Shown here: positions 12,480-25,555 of the stretch, piece after piece | How the letters are laid out: the number at the start of each line of letters is the position of its first letter | Position numbering within the stretch: the stretch's first letter is position 1 | Assembly: GCF_037975245.1 (NCBI RefSeq) | Contig: NC_092570.1 | Span: forward strand, 8,557,001-8,621,000 | Length of the DNA: 64,000 nucleotides | Direction: 5' to 3' | DNA from: Apostichopus japonicus | Taxonomy: Eukaryota; Echinodermata; Holothuroidea; Aspidochirotida; Stichopodidae | Translations under genes and position numbers: made by a program | The notes under the pieces: model-generated | What the model saw: the letters and a program-made list of their open reading frames with translations, nothing else | Database searches by the model: none | What the model was told of the DNA's origin: nothing

Positions 12480-14110
12480 TCTTCGACTCAACAGTTACAT
12501 TATGCACTGTCTCTCTCTTCATGGATATAATGCTTCCAAGCTATCTCTCTCTCCATTGTACAAAGCAACACACAAAATATGTGTTATCTCTGTCGTCATG
12601 AGGTAATACAGCTTCCATGCATCATCTCTATATGAGTTGCATGATGCAATTCACACACAAAATATTCATTATCTCTCTGTTCATGAGGTGCAGTAATACA
12701 GCTTCCATGCATTCTCTCTATGTGAGGTGCATGGTACAAATTAATAGTTAAATTGTGCGGTATATCTCTATCTTCATGGAGGTAATGCCTCCATGCACCT
12801 CCCTCTCAGCGGTATGGTGTAAATCTCACATAAAATGTTCATAATCTCTCTCTTCATGAGGTACAGTTATACAGCTTCCATGCATTCTATCTATATATGA
12901 GGTACATGGTACAAATTAACATAGTTAAATTGTGTGGTATATCTCTCTCTATCTTCATGGAGGTAATGCCTCCATGCACCTCCCTCTCAGCGGTATGGTG
13001 TAAATCTCACATAAAATGTTCATAATCTCTCTCTTCATGAGGTACAGTTATACAGCTTCCATGCATTCTATCTATATATGAGGTACATGGTACAAATTAA
13101 CATAGTTAAATTGTGTGGTATATCTCTCTCTATCTTCATGGAGGTAATGCCTCCATGCACCTCCCTCTCAGCGGTATGGTGTAAATCTCACATAAAATGT
13201 TCATAATCTCTCTCTTCATGAGGTACAGTTATACAGCTTCCATGCATTCTATCTATATATGAGGTACATGGTACAAATTAACATAGTTAAATTGTGTGGT
13301 ATACAGTATCTCTCTCTATCTTTATGGAGGTGATGCCTCCATGCACCTCCCTCTCAGTCATATGGTGCAAATCACACACAAAATATTCATTACCTCTCTC
13401 TTCATGGGGTACAGTTATACAGCTTTCATACATTCTCTATATATGTTGCATGGTACAAATCAACATCTAGTTAAATTGTGCGGTATATCTCTCTCTATCT
13501 TCATGAGGTAATGCCTCCATGTATGCACCTCCCTCTCAGATGTATGGTGCAAATCACACACAAAATATGCACAATCTCTCTTCATGAGGTACAGTGATAC
13601 ACCTTCCATGAATTCTCTCTATATCAGTTACATGGTACAAATTAACACAGTTAAATTATGTGTTTTATATATCTCTCCCTTCGTGAAAGTAATGCTCACA
13701 TGCTCTCTCTCTCAGCCGAAATCACACACAAATATAAATAAAGGTACAGTTATTTGGCTTTCATGCATTCTATCTATATCAATTTCATGGTACAAACAAA
13801 CACAGTTAAATTATGTGTCATATATATCTCTCCCTTCATGGAGGTAATGCTTCCATGCACTCTTCTTCGCAACCCAATTGTACACATGTCATCAACAAAA
13901 AGTATGTATTATCTCTCTCTCTCAATTGATTTAATAGTTTACATCCCCTCCTCATCTTAGCCCTATGATATGTCAAATCAACACAAAATATGTGTTGCCT
14001 GCCTCTCTCTCTATGGCGGTAATGCAACTTCCATGCCCTCTCTCAGCCCCATGATACAAATCAATACAAAGTATGGGTTTTCTGTCTCTCCCTCTCTCTG
14101 TTAAGTAAAT
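12480..14110. repeat. Minisatellite with ~181-bp unit made of two related halves
   Basis: The block beginning GGTAATGCCTCCATGCACC recurs at 12781, 12962 and 13143 (181-bp period, almost identical), then diverged at 13329 and 13507. Each unit alternates two similar halves, one with ATCTTCATGGAGGTAATGCC and one with CTCTTCATGAGGTACAGT, so the array grew as a higher-order repeat from a ~90-bp ancestor. The edges (12480-12780 and 13560-14110) are increasingly degraded. CT-rich throughout. ORFs here are repeat artefacts. Confidence 0.9.
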
Positions 14111-14518
14111 TATACTAATACAGCTCAGCCTCATGCATCATGTCCTTTCAGATGCATCCCTATAAGGTTTAGTACACAAATTGATAACTATTAAAGGAGC
14201 ATATATCACGTTTAAGTATCATCCCAAAGTGGCACATATATACCATTAATTGTGATACTTAGGCTAAGTACTCCAAACATGTACATGACATATTTTGCGA
14301 GAAAAAACGCCTCAAATATTACAACATTTAGCAAAAATGGATGAACATTTTCGTCAGCAAAATGGCTAATTATTCAAGGATGAGTCACGCCTATATATGT
14401 TCTCACTATTATATATTCATTTTATGCATAAAGGTCACATCTGGTTGCCTCCGTACTGCACAATACGTGTTAATTTTTTTGATTACTGACCGTCCCATGT
14501 ACATACCAGTGTGTGAAT

Positions 14519-14519
14519 G

Positions 14520-14559
<40 letters not shown>

Positions 14560-14560
14560 A
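14519..14560. repeat. (TA)n-(TG)n microsatellite
   Basis: About 10 TA units followed by about 9 TG units, adjoining ordinary AT-rich sequence. Nothing else recognised here. Confidence 0.9.
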
Positions 14561-16744
14561 CACAATACAGTGCATTATAGTCTTTGCTTTAGTACACATA
14601 CATCAACAGACAATGGATAAGAAGGATAAGCACACATAGCCCTAGACCTACAGCAGATAATATTATAGTACGTAATGTTACGCCTATAGTCCAGATCATT
14701 TTTTACTGCACAGATAATGGTTATAGCTCAACATACAGTAAATCAACATGGGCAGAAGTCACAGAGGTCACAGAACTTAATTCAACTTAGTCTCAATTGA
14801 CTGACCTACATAACGATGTGGAATGAGACAAATGTAGAGTGGGTGTAATTACTGAACAAATATTCCTATTGATATGAGATATAGACTATCAATTTGATGA
14901 ACAAACAATGAAGAACCTCTGGCAACCCATATAAATATGCATGCATGTATGCATATAAATGTACTCCAGGCCATCGCCTAGCATGGGCGGCACATTGAGG
15001 AAATACAAAATGTAAAACACAACTATATGGAACAGTGAAACTAGATATAAACAATTGATCTATCAGCTAACAACAACACAACTGAAGTGTCTCCTGTTCT
15101 GTGTAAAAAATTAGAAAATGATTGCTCTGTCAAAACTAATGTACAGTATCATGACAACCAAGTAGTGATCTAAGGCACAGGCACATCTCACTTAACCAAA
15201 CAGATTCCAAATGTTTACAAGTTAGTATTCAATCACAACTGATTAGTAATGTTAGTGGGTGCACAGAGCTAAAATAAACCATGATGGGTTACATAACAAA
15301 CATATAGGTGGCAAGTATGAATTAATTGCCTACATGTAAGTTGCCCTGATGTGTGCTACTGTACAGTATGTATACTCAATAGTAGGCACCACAGAGCCAA
15401 TACAGACGTATACGAACAATTCCGAAATATTTACTAGGTGAAATTTGTAGAACTGCACAGACTTTCCTGAAACGAAAGGTGTAAATGATAACACAATCTG
15501 AACCCAAATAGGTCAAAGTTAAAAACTCTCCCTACATGCACAAGTTTGTATCATAGTACTGTACATATCAGCTCTTACAAATAGGTATTACATATAGGTT
15601 ACATATAGGCATGTGTTACATATAGGCTTTGAGGCATGTGTTGTAGTAAAGTGTCTAAGTACTGTATCAGTCTATACTGTAGGTGACTAGCATCTTGTAC
15701 TTGGTCTGATCTTTGTGACAATGTACCACAGGACACTCTTGTAATTAACATCACAATCAAATTTGTATGCAGAACCTTCTTGACATCTTGCTTGTAAACA
15801 AGTTTGGCAGTGATGACTGATCATCCAACTTCTTAATTAAATTGGAACACTCCCATCATGCATCATTTCAAGAAATGTAGACATGCAGGTTTTCAAAACA
15901 GGCGGTCTACTATGTAATGTCAAATATTTAGTGCTTATTCCTTACAGAGATAAAGTCCACGAAATACATCATACTTGTTACTGTAGCTTCCTTGATCACA
16001 AAATCAGCAATCCCTCGCTATCAGAAATCCAGAAAACCTTAGGAGCCGAAACTGAGTACAGTACATTTTTACATGATAAGGTACTCTCCCATACAGTATG
16101 TATGATTCCCAGACTGCTTCAGTATGCAGGGTTTATTTTTATAATAGACCCACCTCACCCCAACATCAGTAGTCAGTAAAATTCTGGAATTTTGAATTTT
16201 TGTTTTTAAAAATAAAAAATTTGATACTGTAGAACTTTCTGATCAATCACTATGGATATGGTATCTGTGGTGCCAAAAAAAAAAACACAGTTTGTAATGG
16301 ATATATGAGTTAGCTACTTCAGTCTGGTTCTCTTTTCTCTGTGCTGTGTATTGAATACATAAAGCATCCATGTTCAATGATTTCTATGGTGGGCAAAAGA
16401 AAGATGCAGCCCTGCTCAGATGAAAATGGGTAATCCAAAGTATGAATATGGATTTGTGTGATTGCGCTTCCGTAGTGCTTCCCTCAGAACAAGGTTAGTG
16501 ACAGTAAATATCATAAGGCAACAGAATCTAACTTGTTGAACATATTGGGCTGCTGATCAAGCAGTGTCAATGTTGAAGGCCAACTTTCATGGCAGAGTCT
16601 AGATATGTATCATTCATTCCTGCATTTGGATGTCAAAACACAGAGAAGTTGTCAGCAACTATGTTGAATGTTGGTTTAGGTTACTCACAAACTAACGTAT
16701 AGATACAGAGTTATGAGTTATGTATGACTGATGGTTCAGGCCTT

Positions 16745-18260
16745 CAGGGAATAATTTATCCAGTAACACATTGCAAAAATGCTATAGAATATATAGCAAA
16801 ATTGCTGTACAAATGCAAAGATGTATGTACTTTTTGTACACAGGAACCACAGTACTTTATATGAGACAAAGGAGCCAGATGGATTTCTTAATCACTGATG
16901 AAGATCTGTTGCACAGCTGCATTTTCAAAACACTTGTCAAAATCGTAGAACTTAAAACAGTCAAAGTACCTTAACAGAGAGCTGTAGACCGTGTATAATA
17001 AATGGCCCAACTACATAAGTTTCCTTAGAACTTTTCATCATTATTATATTGTTGTCTATTCAAGGTCTTACTTCAAAAATTCTGAGAAAACAGCTCCAAG
17101 AATCCAAACACTATTACCTTCATTTCTTGATCTCCTAAATATCCAGTTCCCTTTCCCAATACTGACAATAATTGAACGTGTTTTACCTGAAACTGTAAGT
17201 AGTATCTTATGCAAAGACCAAGTGTGAAAGTTAGCTCAAGTGGCAACAGTATTGGAACATGAATGTATCACAGTTGGTTTTACAGATCTAAAATTACACA
17301 AGATTCTGCCTAATTCACTAGCACACAAGTCCACTAGCCTACAACACTGTGTAATATCTACTTAATCCTAACCCACTTCTATAAATTAAAGTTGAATTGT
17401 CTAGGGTCTGTTACCACTGTTAGATTCTGAAGCTCCATACATTGAAGTTAATATCTACTTTGCATATAGAGGATGTAACTCAGCAATGTGTATAAAGTAT
17501 TTGCCATGTTTTGGAAACAAACATCATTAGCAAACAACCAACACTAGATTTTATTAAGGGACTACCTGCAATTTCTACTTAAAAGTTATTGGCCAAGTTT
17601 ATTAAATATCATGCAAACTACATTAATTTAGTAATTAAATAATATTGACCTTGGTTGATTGGTGGTTCACTACATCAACTGATTCAGTTCAACACACTTC
17701 ATAGAAGTCAGAACAGGGTAATATCTCTTATGTAATAACCTTAATGATACGACAATGAGATCAAATGTCAGCTGATCCTATATCCTGGCACACTTTGTAG
17801 GCCTTTATCTTAACTCTCTAGTGTCCAACATGTATCTTAGATTAGCTTTCAGTTTCACTGTTACAAGCATGTAAAATGCAATTTACATAGTTCAATAATT
17901 TTTCCAATAAATGACAAGTCCAAGTGACTATTTTCTGTAACTGCTGCTTTCATTTTCCTAAGAAAATATGAAATTTTAAAATGTATACATTAAAATATAA
18001 AATAACAAATTACCAAAAAAAAATATAAACGATATATAACTATATATGGTTGATAGGGCAAACATTGCTCACTATACCAATACAAGGCAACATCACCTTA
18101 GTTCTACCCAGGAACTGATTTGTGCTATTCCAGGGAATAATTGATCCAGAGTTGCATCGCAAACTGCTATGCAAAATGGGCAAATTGCTACACAAGTGCA
18201 AGTTTTTTTTTTACACAGGAACCGGAGTATTTTTAAAGACAGAAAATAGGGAACCTTTGA
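16745..18260 (+). repeat. Diverged duplication of a ~120-bp segment
   Basis: The segment 16745-16875 (AGGGAATAATTTATCCAG... ACACAGGAACCACAGTA) recurs diverged at 18131-18255 (AGGGAATAATTGATCCAG... ACACAGGAACCGGAGTA) in the same orientation, about 1.39 kb apart. Probably two copies of an unnamed interspersed repeat. Confidence 0.65.
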
Positions 18261-19866
18261 AACTGCTACTTTATTTGAACACTAAATGATTCCCTGTATA
18301 CCTGCACACATCCAACCAGCGTCATTAATATTAGAACATGGCAATCAACCACATCCAGGAGTGGAAGCTATTTTCAGTTGTGAGAAAGAGTGTTGGAGCA
18401 ATTGTAGAATAGCCCACTACTCACACACACACACAAGGCTCTTGGAGAACAATGTTTACTACAGGGACTTCCGGTCATAATCTGTGAGATACAAGAGTTG
18501 CGGGATATTCTGCAATTAAGCAACAGTGTTTATGCCCTGGCCCATAACTTGGATGTAAAATTACTGAGGGCAGGTGGGGGGGGAGGGAGATACAGTACAG
18601 CGATCAGAGTAGGAAAACCTAACAGCTATTACCCTACTACACAAGAAAACCAGAGAGCCAGTTGACTTTGTGATTCCTTGCAATACAATGTGCTCAAAAT
18701 TCAAAATAACTATCTGACTAATTATGTAGAGATTTCTAGCACTTATTTGTAGCACTCCATTTTGGGCATCAACCATTTCACTCCAGAATGGAATAAACAT
18801 TCTGTATTGCAAAATCCTAAGTGTTTCAATATCCAGAAGGAACAGTCTTCCTATGTGAAATATTGACACATGTATGAATAAAAGGACATTTTCTTTTACC
18901 ACTTTTGAGTTAGCAAATCAGCTCTGCTACCGACCATCCCTTTAATAATTGATATTAAGGAATGAGAGTTACATGACATTGCTTATACACTGTGAAATAT
19001 TTTCACAATCTACTGCCAAAGTCAATGTCATCTTGTATAATTCACAGAGAAAATGACCAATTTTGAGACAATTTGACATAACCTGTTAATACCTTGAGCC
19101 AATTTTTGTACAGTTTGAGATAACCTGTTGAACCCTTGAAGCTCAGAGGGTGAAAACTGATAAGAGCAGTTTGACGGCAGTTTAAAGCTAAACATCACAT
19201 AGATTCCTTCTTCATCCGGCAGGAATAAAAAAAATCGCTGTTCTTCTAACCAGTGAAAATACAGCAATTTGAGTAGTGGTTTCAAATGTCTTGGAACCAT
19301 TGTGTTAGAGCAAAAAATGCTTTTTCCTGTTTTGTGTTATTGTCTTTTCTGCTTTTAAAGACTATTGGTGTCATGATGACACAAGCCACTTGATGAGAAT
19401 GCAAGCCTTGTTCAAATATATCAACATAATAGTCCTGTTTATCATGAAAACATTGCCACAAAACAAAACATTTTAATTCACAGAAAGAAATACTGAGCAA
19501 TATAACACACATGAATATCTGCATTGTTAATTCACTGAATATTTTGTCCTTCTGCCAACTTTGACATAGCATAGATAAACATAAACCCAATTTTAAATAT
19601 TTTAATTTGGAAATATCGTTTTGAAGTCTGAACTTATGATTGGACATGGTCCCAACTTTCACAATGGTAATGTGAAGTTTATAAAACACTAATGGTCATG
19701 CATGTACAGTACTTATATCCTGAAGTGTCAACTTTTAAAGTAGGAAATTTCCTTTAAATTTTGAACAGAAAAAAAATACTTTGAAATTATGCATCTATGA
19801 CATTACGTTAACCTGTCTGTATTCTGGGCGTGTTTTGTCCATTCTGTTACTGTTACTTGTCATTTA

Positions 19867-19905
19867 GCCTCTGAAGAAGATCCTGCTAGGATCGAAACGT
19901 CAGGC
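19867..19905 (+). ncRNA. Hammerhead-ribozyme-like motif (Penelope-type repeat end)
   Basis: GCCT, then CTGAAGA, one extra A, a 6-bp stem GATCCT/AGGATC with a 3-nt loop, then GAAA, CGTC and AGGC pairing back to GCCT. Order and conserved bases match a minimal type I hammerhead (CUGANGA, stem II, GAAA, very short stem III, GUC cleavage triplet). The extra A before stem II is a departure. Such motifs are known in Penelope-like retroelements; the RT of such an element was not seen nearby. Activity is not shown. Confidence 0.4.
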
Positions 19906-22573
19906 CATCTATATTACACATTTACTTACACAGGCTCTCTAGTGGATGAGCAGTTTGCTAACAGTTTTATTTTATTTTGATTTACATTACATTACATTCG
20001 GTTTCAAGAACACGTCCTTTTGAACAAACCATAATGAACCTCAATGAATGCATCTCCAAAGCATGCATGTAGATTGAATTCACCAGAATGCTTACCTTGT
20101 ATTCCTCTTTTGGGTCTAAATGTCACAATCAAACTTCCCTAGTCTACAAACAATCATTTAACAGCAACAAGGGATTCCAGTAGGCTCTAACTTAAGTTAG
20201 GTCTACCATTAAACTTAGCTAGCCTAGGGTTAAACCTAACATAACTTACTTAATTCTTACATTTGACACAATGATACTTAGGCCTAGAGATTTTGACAGG
20301 CTATGTTTACACAAACTTTCAACTTATAGTGCAAACGCTTAAAGGAACACAACAGTTGAAGTCAACTAGCAGGATGGTCACTTGAGTCACCCAAGATTAA
20401 TTAATGTCGCCAGTTACAGAGTTGTTGACAATTCATAATCATAGAAGTTAAATATTAATTTAAGACTAGAGACTGACTTCGGTCAGCTTGCGGCTTTGAT
20501 AAGCCACTGAGGCTTCTTCGCGAGTTCCTGCTTGCAGGAGGATCTAAAATACATACATACACAGACATGGTGACACACACACCTTCCTTAGGCTGGTACT
20601 GGTAGTAGTAGTACTACTAGTATTGACAAGTAATTCCTTGTGCTAAGCCAACATACAGCATCATAAGCCTAAGTTAGGCTTGGTCAATCAGATCTTCGTT
20701 TTATAGATCATCTAAACTGTGATTTATTGTAATTCCATTCAAATAACATTCAACGCCCTACACAATGACGGAGCAATTACACAATTGACCATTCTTACCT
20801 TCAGTATAGGATTATTCAAAGGAAATAAATGAGATAATCCGGCTTATTTCCGCTCGTTTTGATCCTTCCTTTTAAATGAGCGATTGTGTGTGTTTTTGTG
20901 TCTGTTACCGGTCGTCGTCTGTAGTGAGGCAGTATGCTGCATGCACAGATTGGTTGTATTTATAATGATTTGCGAGATGTTGTAACTGAAGAAAACAGAA
21001 ATGAAAGGACGCCATCACTTTGGGACTGAAACAGAACCTAGCCAGCCTGATTGAAAGGTAGCAGCCACTAAGAGCAGATAGTAACAGCAGCCACTAAGAA
21101 AAAAAGGACAGTAAGTCGTGTGTGTATGTTATTACTGACACTGCGGTCGAGTGTGTTGTCCAAATAGTGCATAAATAAGGAGGGTATTGTTTTTTCTTTC
21201 TTTTCAAAATCAAATAATTTGAGTTATCGATTTCTTGACCAAAAGTGGCATTAACATTTCAACCCTGATACGGACATCTCTAAACGCGTAATGTGTAATG
21301 ATCAAAGAAATTATTTACTTTTATTTTTCTTCAAAATCGATTTATTTGAGTTTCCAACTTATTGAGATGTTCGATTAGCACCACATTAAAGTAGAAATGT
21401 TCCTCTAGCTGTCACGTGGTATAGATATAATACTATCGGTAACAAAACCGCTTCTCCGGCTATTGGCTGAGATCATGTTTATATCTGTTCCTTTTCGAGG
21501 GGAATAGTGATGCACACCTTACGATGATCGCACAGTCACAGTCTCGATGCAAAGGGACTGGGGTTGAGAGCGGATCAGTCTTTCGGTAGTTTGGTTTTCG
21601 TGCCCAGGTTCTTTCCTGGGCGACTTTTTCTTAAAAAGTATCGGTAACAAAACCGATTTCTTGACCGAAAGCAGGGGCGTATCCAGGGGGGCGCAACAGG
21701 CGCGCGCCCCCTATTGGCCGTCACCAAAAAAAAAAAGTTTAGCAAAAAAAAATTAAAAAATTGATGACGACCTTTAAGTGAGATGTCGGTGATCGCTCAA
21801 CCCCCCCCCCCTCCCGTATGCTTTATTTTTTGTTTGCCAAAAAAAGGTTCTGGCGAAGTTCGGCGGCATAATAGTTTTAGAAACATAGATGGTAATTGTG
21901 TTTGTATTATCACTATAAACACTAAGTGACATGCCAGCCATACTAAATTGTGCATTTTGTGTCCATATTTACTGGAAATGTTGCTTATTATTAAGGTCGA
22001 AAAATGGATCACATATGGCCATGGGCGGCGATCCTGGGGGGGAAGGGGGGATATATCCCCCCATGAAAATGGGTGGAGGGGATGTAATACACCATATCCC
22101 CCCACCAAATGCCAGGGATAAGAATATTTTCATGCCTACATTTATGCATCATCGTTAATGTACGGCTCTTTCTTAGCTTCATTTCTCGCCTACCATAAAC
22201 GCAGTGCGATCTTTTCAAATAAAGCGTCTTTATAAAGCAAGAATAGTTGACTGTAGGCTTCATTGGCCCTATAACAACAAAATGTATTATTGCGCCCACG
22301 GTATTGATATAGTACATATATGCACCCTCATAGTATTCATATAGGCCCTATAGTAGGCCTACACACGTACATGTTCCCTCGAACAGCTGAGAATCTCATG
22401 TTACCAGGGTAATGCTTAATACACGTTTCACCTGGATGCCCTAGCAATCGGTACCTAGGAATGTAACTATGTGTAATTGTGTATTGCATGTGTATAGGCC
22501 TATAATAGCCTGCATGAGGCCATTTTCTTCATCGAATAATATAAAAGAGCTAGTATGCAACCAACCTGAAGCT

Positions 22574-24041
22574 ATCCTAGGATTCATTGCATGATTCATC
22601 GCATGATTCATCGCATGATTCATCCCAGGATTCATCCCAGGATTCATCCCAGGAGCCAGGATTCATCACAGGATTCATCCCAGGATTCAGATTTATCACC
22701 AGATTCATTCACCGGACTTTTTAAGGCAGCAGGATGTACGTAGACTTAGTGCTAATCTCACCAAACACTGTGTCTTACTTTGCGAAACATGAAAAGTTTT
22801 ATTTTTTACCCAGACAATAAACCAGGGTGGTTGTCCAACTCTTTTGTAGAAAGTTACAACAGAACTGTAGATACATTAACAAACACCAGCAACAGAAAAA
22901 CACCGTTGAGATTTTGGGTACCTACCCTTAAGCGTATGGGACCATTTCAGTTGGGGGGGGGGGCAGAAACATTTGTGCCCGAAAGTTCCCACGACACTAT
23001 CTAAGCGGAGCGCCACCATCAGTTGGCGCGTAGCGTACAAGAATTTTTTGGGCAAGATATGCCTCTCAGATTGCCGGAAATTGCACTTCTGGGGCCTTGC
23101 AAGTTGCATCTAAACATTCTTTATTTTATAATCTCACGTTTTAGAAATTAACACTTCCCCAAAAATTTGGTAAATTAGAAGAAAAAATTGGTAACATCAC
23201 TTTCAAGGGAAAAAATAGGACAGTACATTTGTTAAGCTCATATTTAGTTACCGTATTTATTATTTTAACACAGTACTCAGCTACCTCCAGAAAAACATAC
23301 ATTGTTCAACGACACGTAGGCGGGATAATGTCGCTGTGTCGGGTGAGACTGCAATTTGTCTCCCAAAAAGAAGTATAAAAAAAATAACAAAGAAGATGAT
23401 AAACCTGTACTTCTAGGCTTGTAGGCACTCCCTCCCCTACTCCCCCCCCCCCCACCATCCATGAAAAAAGTGTTTCTAATATACAGGTATACAGTTAATT
23501 TTGGGCGATAGTGCAAAAAGCGTGGTAGCCCAGATGAGCTGCGCTTACGGTGGTGTTACACGGAAATATTCGGGCATCATGATGCTAAATAAAGAAAATA
23601 ATTAGGCCTATATTAATATTAATGTCACAAAACAAACAACACAAAACGCTCTCCACGGAATTGTCGGGCAAAAATTTGAAAAAGATTCGGGTAAGCTACT
23701 GCATATCTATATATATATATATTTCTCCTCTTAGGCTGCCCGAAATTTTCAGGACTTTTGCCCGAATTTCTTGTCCTCTGGAAATTTGGGGGAGGCAGTC
23801 TGCCCCTGCCCCCGCCTCGTACGCCTATGTACCCACCGTTCGGAACAATTGAATTTTTTTTTTCGTGCGGCACAGATAGGCTTGCGTAAGAAACTTGAGT
23901 ATGTACTTCACTTCTAAATCTGCAGCGGTGTGTGGCGCTATACAGATTCTACAGACAAACGCGTGCAGTGACCGGTTCAATCCGGTGATGAATCTGGTGA
24001 TAAATCTGAATCCTGGGATGAATCCTGCGGTGAATCATGCG
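22574..24041. mobile_element. Element with inverted minisatellite ends
   Basis: The left end (about 22574-22717) holds repeated GATTCATCGCAT / GATTCATCCCAG units, then AGATTTATCACCAGATTCAT and CACCGGA. The right end (about 23979-24041) is the inverse: TCCGGTGATGAATCTGGTGA, TAAATCTGAATCCTGGGATG, AATCCTGCGG. This forms a terminal inverted repeat of at least 50 bp, the left end expanded. The interior has no transposase and includes a relic of the hAT-type MITE at about 22994-23130. Confidence 0.65.
22994..23130 (+). mobile_element. Degraded relic of the GCGCGTAGCC hAT-type MITE
   Basis: Contains GCGCCACCATCAGTTGGCGC, AGCGTACAAGAA, TGCCTCTCAGATTGCCGGAA and CAAGTTGCATCTAA, closely matching the interior of the complete copy at 24440-24736. 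The terminal repeats are not recognisable. Lies inside the element with inverted minisatellite ends. Confidence 0.7.
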
Positions 24042-24439
24042 GAACGCATATGAACCAGAAGTGTTGCATTACTTTAGATTATGATTATTGCTTATTTAAC
24101 CCGGTTTTGCCCTTAAAATCAAATGAAGTTGAAAAAGCCTAGTGCATTGACATAATACCGAATACCAAATTACCAAATTATACCACAAAACCAAACACAC
24201 AAAATCTCAAAAGTGAACTTTTTCTGCTACATTTCCTGCATGAATATTAAAATAGCGTTTTCATTATATAAAGGCATGAAATATAGAGTGATATTACACC
24301 CCTTTTTTTGCCTGTGGGGATGACGACGACGTGTAGATCTACCAGACCAGGTTCACTGTTCCCCCTGTATAATATCCTCCTGTATAATACACGGAAAATG
24401 ATGCACAATTTGATCAATGGATTCTACCAGGGTCACCTA

Positions 24440-24736
24440 CAGGCGCGTAGCCAGGAATTTGCCAAGGGAGGGGCGAAACTGAGATTGGCAATGCAAACTA
24501 TCTAAGCCTAGCGCCACCATGAGTTGGCGCGAAGCGTACAAGAAAATTTTGGCTGTAAATGCCTCCCAGATCGCTGGAAATGGCACTTACCAGGCCTTGT
24601 AAGTTGCATCTTAGCATTTTTTCTTTTGAAAATACTAGCGATATCATAAAAACATTAAAAAAACATTTTAAAAATATGCTCAAGGGGGGAGGGGGCGGCT
24701 GCCCCCTTCGCCCCCCCCCCCTTGGCTACGCGCCTG
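24440..24736 (+). mobile_element. hAT-type MITE with perfect target-site duplication
   Basis: 297 bp bounded by CAGGCGCGTAGCC and its exact inverse GGCTACGCGCCTG, flanked on both sides by the identical 8 bp GTCACCTA (24432-24439 and 24737-24744). An 8-bp duplication and a CAG...CTG terminus are typical of the hAT superfamily. Non-coding; G-run and C-run near the right end. Confidence 0.93.
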
Positions 24737-25555
24737 GTCACCTATATCTCAAGTGCACAAAATAATTATATTAATTCTTTCGATTGTAATGTCTACAGGT
24801 CACCATTTCAACTGACCAGTACTGCAGATATGTGCCAGAGTAATAGAAAAGGAGCCTTTAAACTCAGACTCCCGGAAAAGTTTGAACAAAAGTTAAATGA
24901 GACATACTTGTTGAGGCAATGTTGAGACGCTGTGACAAATTAGTGCCATTTCATCATGATACAAATACCTTCTATATAAACCTTCACATATTAAGATATA
25001 CACAATAATGCATATGTTTTGTAGCCTATATAGTCCAATACACCTGTTTTCTCAAGGTATTCGGTAAGAGTGAGGGGGGGGGGGGGGAGTCTTTGAAGGG
25101 GGGGGGGGTCCGATCTTCTAATTTTATGGCTTAGTGGGTCACTAGTTCCCAAAAATATTCGAGACTGATGCTCATACCATTTTTGGTTTAGAAGTTAAAA
25201 AAGGTTAAAGTGCTAATTCTGGCCATATTTTCAAACTGAGGCTAAAAATCGAAAGAAACTTACAGAACTAATAGTTTTATGGAAAACTTCCCCACCTTCC
25301 AAACGAGTGTGATAGCGTCACAGAATCACAGGAGAATGGCATGTCCAAAATATTAAAGTCTTAAGAAAGTCAAAATCTTGGTTGGAACTAAAATTTATAT
25401 TTGTGGCATCAAGCGGAAAGGTTTTCGACTTCGAAAAGAATTTTCCAAACAATTATGGCGTTAACCCTTGCCCTATAGGTTTACCATTAGGGTTAGCCTG
25501 ATTAATTATGGTGTCTAAATTAAGAGGTATAGGAAGCTGAACCTCCGAATGCATA

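Larger units (their letters stand above)
14561..22573. other. No gene recognised, apart from the listed repeats
   Basis: Mostly AT-rich intergenic-type sequence. TATCGGTAACAAAACCG occurs twice (about 21434 and 21638). CAGGGGCGTATCCAGG near 21672 looks like one end of an hAT-type element, but the other end was not found. Minus-strand frames at 18561-18902 and 19282-19689 lack recognisable motifs. Confidence 0.45.

Noticed and set aside
13296-13960. Several overlapping plus-strand frames of 60-90 codons
   Set aside because: They repeat one another because they lie in the 181-bp minisatellite.
19282-19689. 135-codon minus-strand frame
   Set aside because: No domain, no splice partner and a Cys/Phe-rich composition typical of AT-rich non-coding DNA.
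20497-20545. GGCTT/AAGCC and TCCTGC/GCAGGA stems considered as a tRNA-like or ribozyme fold
   Set aside because: No cloverleaf spacing, no conserved A or B box and no hammerhead core.
21672-21800. CAGGGGCGTATCCAGG followed by G and C runs, looking like one end of an hAT element
   Set aside because: No matching inverse end or target duplication found within several kb, so it is not listed as an element.
22441-22647. Minus-strand frame with MNPG and MNHA repeats
   Set aside because: Translation of the GATTCATC minisatellite at the end of a mobile element, with no sign of selection.
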